This document shows positions 30,192 to 40,604 of a stretch of DNA of 64,000 bases, piece after piece. The position numbers and the translations under genes were made by a program. Origin of the DNA: Syntrophobacteraceae bacterium (GTDB lineage Bacteria; Desulfobacterota; Syntrophobacteria; Syntrophobacterales; Syntrophobacteraceae); contig JARLHP010000026.1 of assembly GCA_031292195.1 (NCBI GenBank), positions 1-64,000 on the forward strand, written 5' to 3'. Within the stretch, counting starts at the first letter, position 1. Each line of letters begins with the position of its first letter. Under the pieces are notes generated by a model. The model worked only from the letters and a program-made list of their open reading frames with translations. It ran no database searches and was not told the DNA's origin.

Positions 30192-30494
30192 ATGCAAAAA
30201 CCGGACTACCATATATTCGTGTGTGCGAGCTTTCGGGGAACGGAAGCCAAGGGCAAGTGCATCAAGAAAGATTCCATGCAGCTCATGAACTACATCGAAG
30301 AAGAGCTCCAGGACCGGGACATGAACGCGATGGTGTCGAGCACCGGGTGTCTCAAGCTCTGCGAGGAGGGCCCCGTTATGGTCGTCTACCCCCAGGGCTA
30401 CTGGTACAAAAACGTGATCGACGAGGGCACGGTGGACGAGATCCTGGACGCATTGGAGGCAGGGACGGCCGCCGAGGCGCACCTGCTGGCGTAA
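30192..30494 (+). CDS. Thioredoxin-like [2Fe-2S] ferredoxin
   Basis: HIFVCASFRGTEAKGKCIKKDS...VSSTGCLKLCEEGPVMVVYPQGYWYKNV; inside the nif operon. Confidence 0.9.
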   Translation: MQKPDYHIFVCASFRGTEAKGKCIKKDSMQLMNYIEEELQDRDMNAMVSSTGCLKLCEEGPVMVVYPQGYWYKNVIDEGTVDEILDALEAGTAAEAHLLA

Positions 30495-30579
30495 AACGCC
30501 TTTACATCCAGTGGGGACACCCTGCAACCCGGCGAAGGCAATCCCGGCCGGCGGTCCCACCGCCTCGGAAAGGAATACC

Positions 30580-31941
30580 ATGAGCAGCAGTGCTTCTATA
30601 ATTTTTGAGGAACGCAAGGACCAGATAGTGCGCAAGGGGCAGGGCGCCTTCGATATGGACTGCAACCGGGAAAGCCTGGCCGGGGCGGTCAGTCAGAGGG
30701 CCTGCGTGTTCTGCGGGTCCCGGGTGGTGCTCTACCCCATCGCCGACGCGCTCCACCTGGTGCACGGCCCCATCGGTTGCGCGGCCTACACCTGGGATAT
30801 CCGGGGAGCGCTCTCCTCGGGCCCCGACCTGCACCGGTTGAGCTTTTCGACCGACCTGCAGGAAAAGGACATAATCTTTGGAGGCGAGGAAAAGCTCTAC
30901 CGGGCCCTCTCGGAGTTGATCGACAGGCACCACCCCAAAGCGGCCTTCGTCTATTCGACCTGTATCGTGGGGATCATAGGAGATGACCTGGAGGCCGTCT
31001 GCCAAAGGGTATCCAAGGAAAAAGGGATCCCGGTTCTGCCGGTCCAGTCGGAAGGATTCAAGGGCAACAAGCGCGAAGGCTACGGGGCGGCCTGCAAGGC
31101 GATGTTTCGCCTGATGGGTACGGGGGATATTTCCGATATTTCCCCACTTAGCATCAACATCCTGGGAGACTTCAACCTGGCCGGCGAAATCTGGATCATC
31201 CGGGAGTATTTCGAACGAATGGGCATCCAGACGGTGGCCAACATCACCGGGGACGGCCGGGTGGCGGATTTGCAGCGCGCTCACGGGGCGGCCCTCAACG
31301 TGGTGCAGTGTTCGGGGGCCACCATGGAGCTGGCGAAAATGATGCAGGAGGGTTTCGGGACGCCCGTTATGCGGGTTTCCTATTTCGGGGTGGAGGACAT
31401 GGCGGAGTCGCTCTACCAGATAGCGCGCTTCTTCGAACCCAAAGACCCGGGGATCATGGAGCGCACCACCGAACTGGTTAAAACGGAACTCTCCGAACTC
31501 TACCCCAAGCTCCAGGAGTATCGGCGCGAGCTTGCCGGAAAGAAAGCTGCCATATACGTCGGGGGGGCCTTCAAAGCCTTTTCGCTGGTCAAGGCCTTCC
31601 GGCTGCTCGGAATGCAGGTGGTGCTGGTGGGCTCTCAGACCGGCACCGAAGAGGACTACCGGGAACTCTACGAGATTACCGACGAGGGGACGATCATCGT
31701 CGACGATTCCAATCCACTGGAGCTCTCCAGTTTTCTGAAAGAAAAGGATGTCGACGTTTTCGTTGGCGGAGTCAAGGAAAGGCCCATCGCCTACAAGCTG
31801 GGAGTGGGATTTTGCGATCACAACCACGAACGTAAGCAGCCGCTGGAAGGCTTTGTGGGAATGCTCAATTTCGCCCGGGAAATCCATTCTTCGGTGATGA
31901 GTCCGGTGTGGCGGTTCGTACCACGAAAGAAAGCGAGATAA
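30580..31941 (+). CDS. nifE: Nitrogenase MoFe cofactor biosynthesis protein NifE
   Basis: SQRACVFCGSRVVLYPIADALHLVHGPIGCAAYTWDIRGALSSGPDLHRLSFSTDLQEKDIIFGGEEKL. Confidence 0.96.
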   Translation: MSSSASIIFEERKDQIVRKGQGAFDMDCNRESLAGAVSQRACVFCGSRVVLYPIADALHLVHGPIGCAAYTWDIRGALSSGPDLHRLSFSTDLQEKDIIFGGEEKLYRALSELIDRHHPKAAFVYSTCIVGIIGDDLEAVCQRVSKEKGIPVLPVQSEGFKGNKREGYGAACKAMFRLMGTGDISDISPLSINILGDFNLAGEIWIIREYFERMGIQTVANITGDGRVADLQRAHGAALNVVQCSGATMELAKMMQEGFGTPVMRVSYFGVEDMAESLYQIARFFEPKDPGIMERTTELVKTELSELYPKLQEYRRELAGKKAAIYVGGAFKAFSLVKAFRLLGMQVVLVGSQTGTEEDYRELYEITDEGTIIVDDSNPLELSSFLKEKDVDVFVGGVKERPIAYKLGVGFCDHNHERKQPLEGFVGMLNFAREIHSSVMSPVWRFVPRKKAR

Positions 31942-31943
31942 AG

Positions 31944-33320
31944 ATGGCAACGATGGACTACGTCTCGACCACAAATGCGTGCAAGCTGTGTAAACCGCTG
32001 GGGGCGTGCCTCGCTTTCCGGGGAATCGAGGGGGCTGTGCCGATGCTCCACGGCTCGCAGGGCTGTGCCACCTATATGCGACGATACATTATAAGCCACT
32101 TCCGGGAGCCGATGGACATCGCCTCGTCTTCGCTGGGTGAAAAGCATGCGGTCTTCGGAGGAGGCCCCAACCTCAAGCAGGGCCTCAAGAACTTGATCAC
32201 CAAATTCGGGGCGGGCATGATCGGTGTGGCTTCGACCTGCCTTACCGAGACCATCGGCGACGATGTCCCGATGATCATAAGGGAGTTCCGAAAGGAGATG
32301 GAGGCCGAGGGCGGTCCCGGGCTCCCCGCCCTGGTGAGTGTTTCCACCCCCAGCTATTCGGGCACGCACATGGAAGGTTTTCACTCCGCGGTTCGGGCCG
32401 TGGTCGACCAACTGTGCACCCCCGATTCTGTCGGCGAGGAGTTGGCGGGTAAATTCGTCAACCTGCTGCCGGGCTTTCTTTCCCCGGCCGATCTCCGGCA
32501 TCTCAAAGAGATCGTGGAGGACTTCGGGCTGGGGTGGGTCATGCTCCCGGATATCTCGGAGACCCTCGACGGCCCGGCCCTGGAGGACTACGAGAAGATC
32601 CCGGCGGGCGGGACCCCGATTTCGGCCATAAAAGGGATGGGACAAGGGGCGGCGACGCTCGAGTTCGGTCACACGCTGGAGGGTGGCCCCACGGCGGGAA
32701 GGATTTTGTTTGAACGCTTCGGCGTTCCCCTGCACCAGAGTGGGGTTCCCATCGGTTTGCGGGAAACCGACGCTTTCTTCCAGGCCCTGGAAAAATTTTC
32801 GGGGAGAGCGACTCCCAAAAAGCACGAACTGGAAAGAGGGCGCCTGGTCGATTCCTACGTGGACGGGCACAAGTACCTGTTCGGCAAACGTGCGGTGGTT
32901 TACGGCGAAGAGGACCTGGTGATCGGTTTGACCGCCTTTCTGGCGGAAATCGGCGTAAAGCCGGTGCTGTGCGCATCGGGGGGCCGAAGCGGCAAGATGT
33001 CCTCCTGCATCGAGCGGGTAACGGCCGGACTTTTGGAGACGGTTCCCCGGGTGGAGGAAGGGGCGGATTTCCAGAAAATAGAGGACCTTTGCGAAGGACT
33101 CGCGCCGGACCTCCTGGTGGGGCACAGCAAAGGATACAGGCTCTCCAAAAAGCTCGGCGCCCCCCTGGTGCGGGTGGGATTTCCCATCCACGACCGCTTT
33201 GGCGGCCAGAGGGTGCTGCACGCCGGCTACCGCGGCGCCCAGATGCTTTTTGACAGCTTGGTAAACGCTATTTTGGAAAAAACCCAGGAAGAGTCGCCGA
33301 TAGGCTACGGGTACATGTAA
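31944..33320 (+). CDS. nifN: Nitrogenase cofactor biosynthesis protein NifN
   Basis: NACKLCKPLGACLAFRGIEGAVPMLHGSQGCATYMRRYIISHFREPMDIASSSLGEKHAVFGGGPNLKQG. Confidence 0.95.
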   Translation: MATMDYVSTTNACKLCKPLGACLAFRGIEGAVPMLHGSQGCATYMRRYIISHFREPMDIASSSLGEKHAVFGGGPNLKQGLKNLITKFGAGMIGVASTCLTETIGDDVPMIIREFRKEMEAEGGPGLPALVSVSTPSYSGTHMEGFHSAVRAVVDQLCTPDSVGEELAGKFVNLLPGFLSPADLRHLKEIVEDFGLGWVMLPDISETLDGPALEDYEKIPAGGTPISAIKGMGQGAATLEFGHTLEGGPTAGRILFERFGVPLHQSGVPIGLRETDAFFQALEKFSGRATPKKHELERGRLVDSYVDGHKYLFGKRAVVYGEEDLVIGLTAFLAEIGVKPVLCASGGRSGKMSSCIERVTAGLLETVPRVEEGADFQKIEDLCEGLAPDLLVGHSKGYRLSKKLGAPLVRVGFPIHDRFGGQRVLHAGYRGAQMLFDSLVNAILEKTQEESPIGYGYM

Positions 33321-33380
33321 TCCGGGTGTTGGAGGCGGGGATCGACCAATCCCGGAACTAAAAATAAGGAACATTTCATC

Positions 33381-34646
33381 ATGGCTACAAATCTCGAACG
33401 CCATCCCTGTTTCAATGCCGGCGCCAAGGGCTCCTACGGCCGGGTCCACCTGCCCGTAGCCCCCGAATGCAATATCCGGTGCAATTATTGTAACCGCAAA
33501 ACCGACTGCGTTAACGAAAGCCGCCCGGGCGTTTCGAGCGCCATCCTGTCGCCCCGGCAGGCCCTGGCTTACATGGAAAAGGTCCTGGAAAAGGAACCCA
33601 GGATCTCGGTGGCGGGTATCGCGGGGCCGGGAGACCCTTTTGCAAACCCACGGGAGACCCTGGAGACGATGCGTCTTCTCCGGGAGCGATACCCGGAACT
33701 GCTGCTGTGTCTGTCCACCAACGGGCTGGCATTGGCCGGACACCTGGAGGAAATTGCCCGGATCGGGGTGTCCCACGTAACGCTTACCGTCAATAGCGTC
33801 GATCCGGAGATCGGGGCAAAAATCTATAGCTGGGTGCGGGACGGCAAAGTGATCTACCGGGGGGTAAAGGGGGCCGAGGTCTTGCTCGGACGGCAGATTA
33901 AGGCCATCGAAGGCCTTAAAAAACTGGGCATCACGGTAAAGGTGAACGTTATCGTCATCCCGGGCGTAAACGATCATCACGTGGAGGAAGTGGCCCGGAC
34001 CGCGGCGGGACTGGGCGCCGATCTGCTCAATTGCATGCCCATGTTTCCCAATCGGGACACGCTGTTCGAAAACATTGCCGAACCGGGAAAAGATCTGATG
34101 GAAGAGGTCCGGGCGAAGGCGGAAAAGTATCTACCCCAAATGCGCCACTGCACCCGGTGCCGGGCCGACGCGGTGGGACTTCTGGGACAGGATCGAAGCG
34201 GCGAGCTGCAATCCTGTCTGAGGGAATGCGCGGCCCTGCCAAAGGATCTGGGCAACAGGCCTCATGTGGCCGTGGCCACCGTGGAGGGGCTGCTCGTAAA
34301 TCTTCACCTCGGCGAAGCGGCAAGTTTCCAGATCTGGACCCCGAACGACGATGGATATCGGTGCATCGACCGACGGGAAGCGCCCGAACCGGGAGGCGGC
34401 GCCACGAGATGGGAAAAGCTGGCCGGTGTGCTGGGAGATTGCCGCGCCGTGCTGGTGGCCGGGATCGGAGAGAGCCCCCGAAAAGTTCTGGCCGCCTCTG
34501 GCGTTGAGCCGGTGGAGATGAGCGGCTTCATTGAACTGGGCCTGGAAGCCGTCTACTCGGGCCGCAGCACCAGGGAATTCAAGGTGCGAAGAGCGGGCGG
34601 ATGCGCCAAGGGGGTTGGCTGCGGCGGCACTGGGGAAGGGTGTTAG
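33381..34646 (+). CDS. nifB: NifB radical SAM cofactor biosynthesis protein with NifX-like C-terminus
   Basis: HPCFNAGAKGSYGRVHLPVAPECNIRCNYCNRKTDCVNESRPGV; ECNIRCNYC radical SAM CxxxCxxC motif. Confidence 0.98.
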   Translation: MATNLERHPCFNAGAKGSYGRVHLPVAPECNIRCNYCNRKTDCVNESRPGVSSAILSPRQALAYMEKVLEKEPRISVAGIAGPGDPFANPRETLETMRLLRERYPELLLCLSTNGLALAGHLEEIARIGVSHVTLTVNSVDPEIGAKIYSWVRDGKVIYRGVKGAEVLLGRQIKAIEGLKKLGITVKVNVIVIPGVNDHHVEEVARTAAGLGADLLNCMPMFPNRDTLFENIAEPGKDLMEEVRAKAEKYLPQMRHCTRCRADAVGLLGQDRSGELQSCLRECAALPKDLGNRPHVAVATVEGLLVNLHLGEAASFQIWTPNDDGYRCIDRREAPEPGGGATRWEKLAGVLGDCRAVLVAGIGESPRKVLAASGVEPVEMSGFIELGLEAVYSGRSTREFKVRRAGGCAKGVGCGGTGEGC

Positions 34647-34675
34647 GCGGAACTGTTTGGGCGTCGTCATTAAAA

Positions 34676-34812
34676 AGACGAAGGTCAAAAGAGCGGGGGT
34701 TGGGGGGACATGAGCCCCCCGCACCCCTGCGGAATCCGGATCGCGGGGCGGCTGTGCCGCAGACGACGTAGCCCGCGACCGGCAGGCCGGCGCCTCCGGG
34801 CGCAAAAATCCG
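34676..34812 (+). repeat. Composite interspersed repeat R3 (50-bp unit plus 80-bp unit), left copy
   Basis: AAGGTCAAAAGAGCGGGGGTTGGGGGGACATGAGCC then GGATCGCGGGGCGGCTGTGCCGCAGACGACGTAGCCCGCGACCGG. Confidence 0.8.
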
Positions 34813-35107
34813 GCCTAAACGCATGTGTCTACAGCATTGAGGGTGTTAGACGGGGGTATCGTTCGATTTGCCGATTTTGAGCCTGGAGGGGAATTCCTCG
34901 CCAGAGTGCGATTGAATTACGCACAAAATTGTGGCAATATGGATTTAAGGTGCAAATTTGTCCTTAAAATTCGGGGGGATTTTAATTCTATTTGCCTCCG
35001 AAAAGTGGGGGCGCGGTTTGAGCGAGTCTGATGGTGATAAGTCTGGTGCGGGTCGAATGGATTTTTCCGCTAATGGTTCGGTTTCTCCGGCGGGAGTGGC
35101 ATGATAA

Positions 35108-36661
35108 ATGCTCATTAAGCGACAAATGGAAACAAATCTTAGAGAAGCAGAACTCAACGTGCTCTACGAGACCTGCCGGGTCATCGGACAGGCGCTGAAG
35201 CTGGACCAGGCGCTCGAAACCATACTGGGTATCCTTGCGACTTCGCTTTCGATGAAGCGGGCCACTGTGACCCTAAAAGACGAGGAGACGGACTGCCTGG
35301 TGATCCGCGCCTCCCACGGTCTTAGTGAGAAAGAAGCCAGGCGCGGCATTTACCGGCAGGACGAAGGGGTGACCGGGTTGATTTTTCGGACCGCCAAGCC
35401 CTATGTCGTGCCCGATATCAGCAAGGAGCCGCTTTTTCTGAACAAGACCCGGTCCCGGTCGATCCTCAAGGAGTCGATAACTTTTCTGGGCGTGCCGATA
35501 ATGCTGCACGGAAAGCCTATCGGAGTCTTGAACGTGGACAGGCTTTTCGGAAACGAAGTCCCCTACGAGGAAGACATCCGGCTCCTGTCCATAGTGGCCA
35601 CCCTGATAGCGCAATTTGTGAGCTTGAACCGCCAGGTAAAGCTCAGGGAAGAAAAACTGAAGAAAGACTGCGCGCTTTCCGGGTCGGAAGCGCAGGCGAA
35701 GCTGTTCATGGTAGGCAAAAGCCCCGCCATGCAGACGGTGCAGCAGCAGATAAGGAAAGTGGCCCCCAGCAAAGCTTCCGTGCTCCTGCTGGGGGAGTCG
35801 GGAACCGGCAAGACCCTGGTGGCCAAAATCATCCACGAGCTGAGCACCCGGGCCAAGCAGCCCTTTGTCAAAATCAACTGCGCGTCTTTACCCGAGAACC
35901 TGCTCGAATCGGAACTTTTCGGCTACGAGAAGGGCGCCTTTACCGGGGCGCTCAAAGCCAAGCCGGGTCGAGTGGAAGAGGCCGACGGGGGGACGATATT
36001 TCTCGACGAGATCGGAGAGCTTCCGCTCTCTTTACAGGCAAAACTGCTCCGATTCATCCAGGAGAAGGAATTCGAAAGACTCGGGGGGACAAAGACCCTG
36101 AAGGTCGATGTCCGGGTGGTGGCGGCCACCAACCGGGACCTGGCAACGGCTGTGAGCGAGGGCGCCTTCCGGGAAGATCTGTATTACCGGTTGAATGTAT
36201 TTCCGATCATGGCGCCCGCCCTGCGGGATCGAAAGGAGGACATCCCGGAACTGCTTCGCCATTTTCTGGAGAGGACCTCCCAGGAATACGGCAGGACGGT
36301 TCGGATCACCAACTCGGCACTGGCCAAATTTACCGGCTATGACTGGCCCGGCAATGTGCGCGAGATGGAAAACCTGGTGGAGCGCCTGGTGATAATGGCC
36401 GACGGAGACGAAATCTGCACGGGCATCCTGCCGCTGTACGTGAACAAGGCCGCAATGGAAAAAGATAAGGTTCCGCTTTCGCGCATCGAAGAAATAGAGC
36501 GCCGAGAAATCCTGACCGCACTCGAACAGAATGGGTGGAACCAGACGCGAACCGCAAAAGAACTGGGTGTGACCCTGCGTCAGATTGGCTACCGGATTAA
36601 AAAATTCGGGTTTGAAAAGATGGTGGAAGAGCACAAGAAGGGGAATGGATTGGGCGGTTGA
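35108..36661 (+). CDS. nifA: NifA-type sigma-54-dependent activator (GAF-AAA+-Fis HTH)
   Basis: GAF region; [59 protein letters not shown] (GAFTGA); C-terminal [30 protein letters not shown]. Confidence 0.95.
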   Translation: MLIKRQMETNLREAELNVLYETCRVIGQALKLDQALETILGILATSLSMKRATVTLKDEETDCLVIRASHGLSEKEARRGIYRQDEGVTGLIFRTAKPYVVPDISKEPLFLNKTRSRSILKESITFLGVPIMLHGKPIGVLNVDRLFGNEVPYEEDIRLLSIVATLIAQFVSLNRQVKLREEKLKKDCALSGSEAQAKLFMVGKSPAMQTVQQQIRKVAPSKASVLLLGESGTGKTLVAKIIHELSTRAKQPFVKINCASLPENLLESELFGYEKGAFTGALKAKPGRVEEADGGTIFLDEIGELPLSLQAKLLRFIQEKEFERLGGTKTLKVDVRVVAATNRDLATAVSEGAFREDLYYRLNVFPIMAPALRDRKEDIPELLRHFLERTSQEYGRTVRITNSALAKFTGYDWPGNVREMENLVERLVIMADGDEICTGILPLYVNKAAMEKDKVPLSRIEEIERREILTALEQNGWNQTRTAKELGVTLRQIGYRIKKFGFEKMVEEHKKGNGLGG

Positions 36662-36925
36662 GGGCTATTGAGAGCACACTCGGCTCCCAGGCTCGATGCG
36701 GGAGAGCCTGCCATATTCGTAAGGTTCGGTATGGCCGTGTTGCCGCATGGCCTCATGGTCGCATGGCCTTGCGTTACCGGGGACGGCCGCTGCCTGCCCT
36801 GGCCATATCCTTGTACTCGGTTTGAGCGAAAATAAAACTTGTAAGATTTCCACATCCATACCGCAGAACGCAGGCAGGAAGGATGCGGTAAATTTCCTGC
36901 TTCTTTCAGCCGAATTCCTTTGGAA

Positions 36926-37735
36926 TCACATGAGAAGTAAAAAGCTCCACCTGACCTCCAGTAAGAAATAGGCGAGCGCGTAGCCTAATGCTATCGCCAG
37001 TGTAAATGTTGCTCCTCCTTCAATGAAAGCAGCCTGCCTGCGATGATTCATTGATAATACTCTCGCTCCTATAGGCAGAATGGCCAGGAACATCACAAAT
37101 TCGCCCAAGGGAATGTACAGGGCATAAGAATCTCCAAGCATGACCCTGGCTTCTTCATACCTCCACAAGTTCGCTCTGCAGGCCAGGTATTCGTAGAATC
37201 CCACCGTTACCGAGGCTGCCAGGCCGGTCAGGAGTGAGGCGATGATCGCCGCTTGCTTCGTGGTCATGGATGCTCTGAGCCATCGGAACAACCGCATCGC
37301 CGGATAGCCAAGCTCCGCGATGGCGCAGGCCCAGGCCACAGGCATCCACAGCGGCGAGGCAAGAAGAACGACATCGTTGCCGGTAAGGTAAACCAGACGA
37401 CCGTTGGAAATCCAGTGGATGAGTCCCCAATCCACGAGAATCTCAAAAATGCCCGCCACGAGTCCAAGATTGAAGAGATCGGATAAAATCTCACCACCGC
37501 AACCCTCCAGAATTACCCCCGCCCTGAAGTAGAGGATCGCGCGAATGCCAAGTCCGATGTATGCCAAGAATTTCCCCGTCGGAGAGAAGGCAAAAAGATA
37601 GGCGGCAAGCAGCGTAAAACCGAGACCGACACTCAGGGCCGCAAGCCAGACACGGTCCGATTTTACCGAAAGCTCACCAAGGCGGCGGAGAAATTCCGGG
37701 TCTTCGAGTCCGCCATTGTGCTGGTAATGCAACAT
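36926..37735 (-). CDS. Hypothetical multi-TM membrane protein
   Basis: Long ORF with several hydrophobic segments (WLAALSVGLGFTLLAAYLFAF; GATFTLAIALGYALAYFLL); no family recognised. Confidence 0.65.
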   Translation of the reverse strand: MLHYQHNGGLEDPEFLRRLGELSVKSDRVWLAALSVGLGFTLLAAYLFAFSPTGKFLAYIGLGIRAILYFRAGVILEGCGGEILSDLFNLGLVAGIFEILVDWGLIHWISNGRLVYLTGNDVVLLASPLWMPVAWACAIAELGYPAMRLFRWLRASMTTKQAAIIASLLTGLAASVTVGFYEYLACRANLWRYEEARVMLGDSYALYIPLGEFVMFLAILPIGARVLSMNHRRQAAFIEGGATFTLAIALGYALAYFLLEVRWSFLLLM

Positions 37736-38666
37736 AGTCAAGCCTTCGTTATTTGTATTTTCGGACTCTGGGTATGACGCCTTACAGTGTATCTCCATCT
37801 CGGCCCGGGATGGAAGCGGAACTGTCCAGTCTGCGATGGTGGTTCCTGTTCAAATACCGGAATCTTGCACGAGTCTTTTTCACCATCCTCGGTCCAAGAC
37901 GACATTGGGCGCACATATATGATCCCAAGGTGGACAGTACTCTGTAAAAGAGCGTTATGTTGGGACCCAAACCCGGGTCCCTATGGCTGATCCCCGTCCG
38001 GAACCCTGGCGGGGATGCTCCTTCGGGATTACTCCCCGGCAACACCCAGTGCAAGTATACCAGACGCCGGCCGAGGAACGCCCCCTAGAGAAGACCCTAA
38101 TGTGAATATCCTCCCGTCATCGGTGGCGTAGCGCCTGCCGAAAGCAATTACTCGGGTGGGCAGTCGCTGATAGCTGATTATGAGTTTAGGATGACCGAGT
38201 GGTTGGAACAATTTGCAACCGAGGATGGGCACCTATCGCGGCTGGAAGCCTGCACCTCAGCCCTACACGGACCGACCGTACCAGGTCTCGCTCTGCGTGA
38301 GATAAAAAGCGATGTTCGGTTACTAAGACCGTCATTAATTACCGAACATATACCGTGCCCATTAATCATTGGTGGGCAACGCTCCCGCTTTTGCCCACCC
38401 TACTCGGAATGTTCGGTTATTTATGCATTTCTTAGTAATTGATGAAATTAGGGATAAGACTATTGACGATGATATTTACTGCACATTAGTACGAGTTCAA
38501 AATAATTTAGTTAATATACGCCGCAGATGCCGTCGATAGCCATTTCTTCGATCTTGATATCTTCTACTGCAAAAACAGCATCTTCCTGGTTTATAGTGAC
38601 CCTGCTACTGCCCTAAACAAAAAGGCATCAGCAAGGAGAGCCCGCATAAGTTCATGGTCCAAAGAC

Positions 38667-38852
38667 GAACTGCGCGAGAGGGAAAACCTGGTGGAGCGAC
38701 TGGTGATAATGGCGGACGGAAGACGAAATCTGCACGGGCGTTCTGCAATCTGGGCAGGGTTACTCCCAGTTTTTTTGCGCTTGCGTCTTGTTCCAGCCAT
38801 TCTGTTCGAGTTCGGTCAGGATTTCTCTGCACTCTATTTCTTCGATGCGCTG
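38667..38852. pseudogene. Rearranged fragments of a nifA-like activator gene
   Basis: + strand 38669-38732 matches nifA 36359-36425 ([13 protein letters not shown]); - strand 38752-38852 encodes EEIECREILTELEQNGWNKT/KKLGVTLPRLQ, matching the nifA HTH. Confidence 0.8.
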
Positions 38853-38870
38853 ACGCCCTCTATCCCCGGG

Positions 38871-38952
38871 GGATCCGGATCGCGGGGCGGCTGTGCCGCA
38901 CACGATGAAGCCCGCGACCGGAAAACCGGCGCCGATGGCGCAAAAACTGGTC
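38871..38952 (+). repeat. R3 80-bp unit, middle copy
   Basis: GGATCCGGATCGCGGGGCGGCTGTGCCGCACACGATGAAGCCCGCGACCGG. Confidence 0.85.
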
Positions 38953-39015
38953 CGACATTGGGGATAGACCCCGGGAGGACGGATAGGCAAAACTCCTCGC
39001 GGAGAGCGGGGAATA

Positions 39016-39222
39016 TCAGTCTTTTTCGATACTTACTTCGGTGGCTTTTACGACCGCATAGACGTCGTCCCCGGCCTTGAGGTTCAGCCGCCGGACACTG
39101 TTCGTGGTGATCACGGAGGTAACCGTTCCCGCAGGGGTTTCAACTTCTATTTCAGAAACCACATCGCCTTGCAAGATAGTCTTAATTTTACCTTTCAAGT
39201 GATTCCGAATGCTTGTTTGCAT
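39016..39222 (-). CDS. Molbindin-type molybdenum-pterin binding protein (Mop/TOBE)
   Basis: MQTSIRNHLKGKIKTILQGDVVSEIEVETPAGTVTSVITTNSVRRLNLKAGDDVYAVVKATEVSIEKD. Confidence 0.96.
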   Translation of the reverse strand: MQTSIRNHLKGKIKTILQGDVVSEIEVETPAGTVTSVITTNSVRRLNLKAGDDVYAVVKATEVSIEKD

Positions 39223-39516
39223 GTTTCGCCTCCTGTCAGTTGAAGAAATAATATAGGGTAGGCCTAAATATGTAACCATTCCCTGAGATATTGTCAAGGC
39301 ATGCGGGTTGGTGTTGGGTCTATTATAGACATTAAACATATTTATCGTTTGTACTTATCAAGTAATACGCTTGGAGCGTAAATTGAGAGTTGGCAGGGGA
39401 GCCAATCCGGTTCAAGATGCGTGAGGGCGATGGGTTCCACTGCGTATCACCCATCCTACTTCCCTTTGGATCGAGTCAACCGTTGCAACCCATATAGGAA
39501 ACCATGGCAGAAGAGA

Positions 39517-39598
39517 TTTTTGGGCCATCGGCGCCGGCGCTCCGGTCGCGGGCTTCGTCGGGTGCGGCATAGCCGCCGTGCGACCCGGATCCCGGGGG
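39517..39598 (-). repeat. R3 80-bp unit, right copy (inverted)
   Basis: Reverse complement reads GGATCCGGGTCGCACGGCGGCTATGCCGCACCCGACGAAGCCCGCGACCGG. Confidence 0.85.
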
Positions 39599-40105
39599 GC
39601 CAATGTTGTTAGGTTGAGAAGCCCCGAGTTTTTCCCGCCTGTTTGAACACCATTTGTTTGGAGGCCTCTTTGTGACTCTTGGCTGAAAAGGGTGGCGAGA
39701 TTTGGGCCTGTAGTCCCTCCCGCGTGAGATGGCATTTTAGATATCGGTGAATATTTTTATTGCTTTTTGCGGATCATCCGGTGCGAGTATGGCCGCGTTG
39801 GGTGGGATTCAATATGATCAGAGATATCTTGATTGATGGTTATGATCCGCGACCCCGTAAGGGGTCTCTGATCTGCGACCCCTCACGGGGTCGTCGTCTT
39901 CTTTTTCGTTCCTTTCCGGGGGTATCGGCCCTACGGCCTCAACCCCCGGCTAATGGCTTTGATCCCTGCGGGATCACGATCGTCGCAAAAAAAATGAACA
40001 GCACAGTTGAGCCGATTAACTCAACCTCCCATGGGCTGACGCCCACAAAGAAAGATGAAAAACCGGGTCCTTGGCCCACTGAACTTTTCAGACAAACAAC
40101 ATTTC

Positions 40106-40170
40106 GGGGGGGCGGGAGGGGCTCATGTCCCCCCCAAGCCCCCGCTCTTTTGCCCTTCGGCTTGTCAGTG
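40106..40170 (-). repeat. R3 50-bp unit, right copy (inverted)
   Basis: Reverse complement reads AAGCCGAAGGGCAAAAGAGCGGGGGCTTGGGGGGGACATGAGCCCCTCC, matching 34676-34727. Confidence 0.8.
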
Positions 40171-40177
40171 ACTCACG

Positions 40178-40604
40178 TCATGCCGCGAGGCTGATCTCGA
40201 TTTTTTCCACCCCTTTTACGTATCTCGACCCGGTAAAGTAATCCCGGGAGGAGATGAGATCGGGCCTTCCATGCCCCGCGCACAATGGTTTGCCGTTCTT
40301 TTCGATCAGGAGCATGACGCCCTCGCCTATGGGGGAATTGAATATCTCCTGCCAGGAAAAAACCACCCTGTACCCGTCTCCGGCCGTTACAGTCACGAAC
40401 ATCCTCTTCGGTAATAACCTCTGCCCGCCTGATCCCGTCTTCCAGAACCACTCCGCGGCAATGGGCGATGCGGCCCTTCGGATCTCCGCTGCCGCAGATT
40501 ATCTGAAGGTCCCTGACATCCTCCACTTCCATGGCGCATAACTCGCTGGTGTGAAGGATGAGGGGGCGCTTTACCCTTCCGGTTACCGTGACTTCATTGC
40601 CCAC
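40178..40604 (-). pseudogene. Oxidoreductase molybdopterin-binding (SUOX-like) domain gene, apparently frameshifted near 40400
   Basis: Frame 1 VGNEVTVTGRVKRPLILHTSELCAMEVEDVRDLQIICGSGDPKGRIAHCRGVVLEDGIRRAEVITEEDV; frame 2 MFVTVTAGDGYRVVFSWQEIFNSPIGEGVMLLIEKNGKPL. Confidence 0.65.

Noticed and set aside
31818-33980. 720-aa ORF antisense to nifN/nifB
   Set aside because: Lies opposite confidently identified nif genes; no recognisable domain; long antisense ORFs are expected with high GC codon bias. The same applies to 30502-31974 (-), 26805-27902 (-) and 28149-28802 (-).
35097-35112. Sigma-54-like site TGGCATGATAAATGCT at the nifA start
   Set aside because: The -12 element overlaps the annotated ATG and leaves almost no 5' UTR even with the next ATG; likely chance.
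38191-38442. 83-aa ORF MTEWLEQFATEDGHLSRLE... as a gene or transposase remnant
   Set aside because: No family recognised, no clear RBS and located in repeat-rich non-coding DNA.
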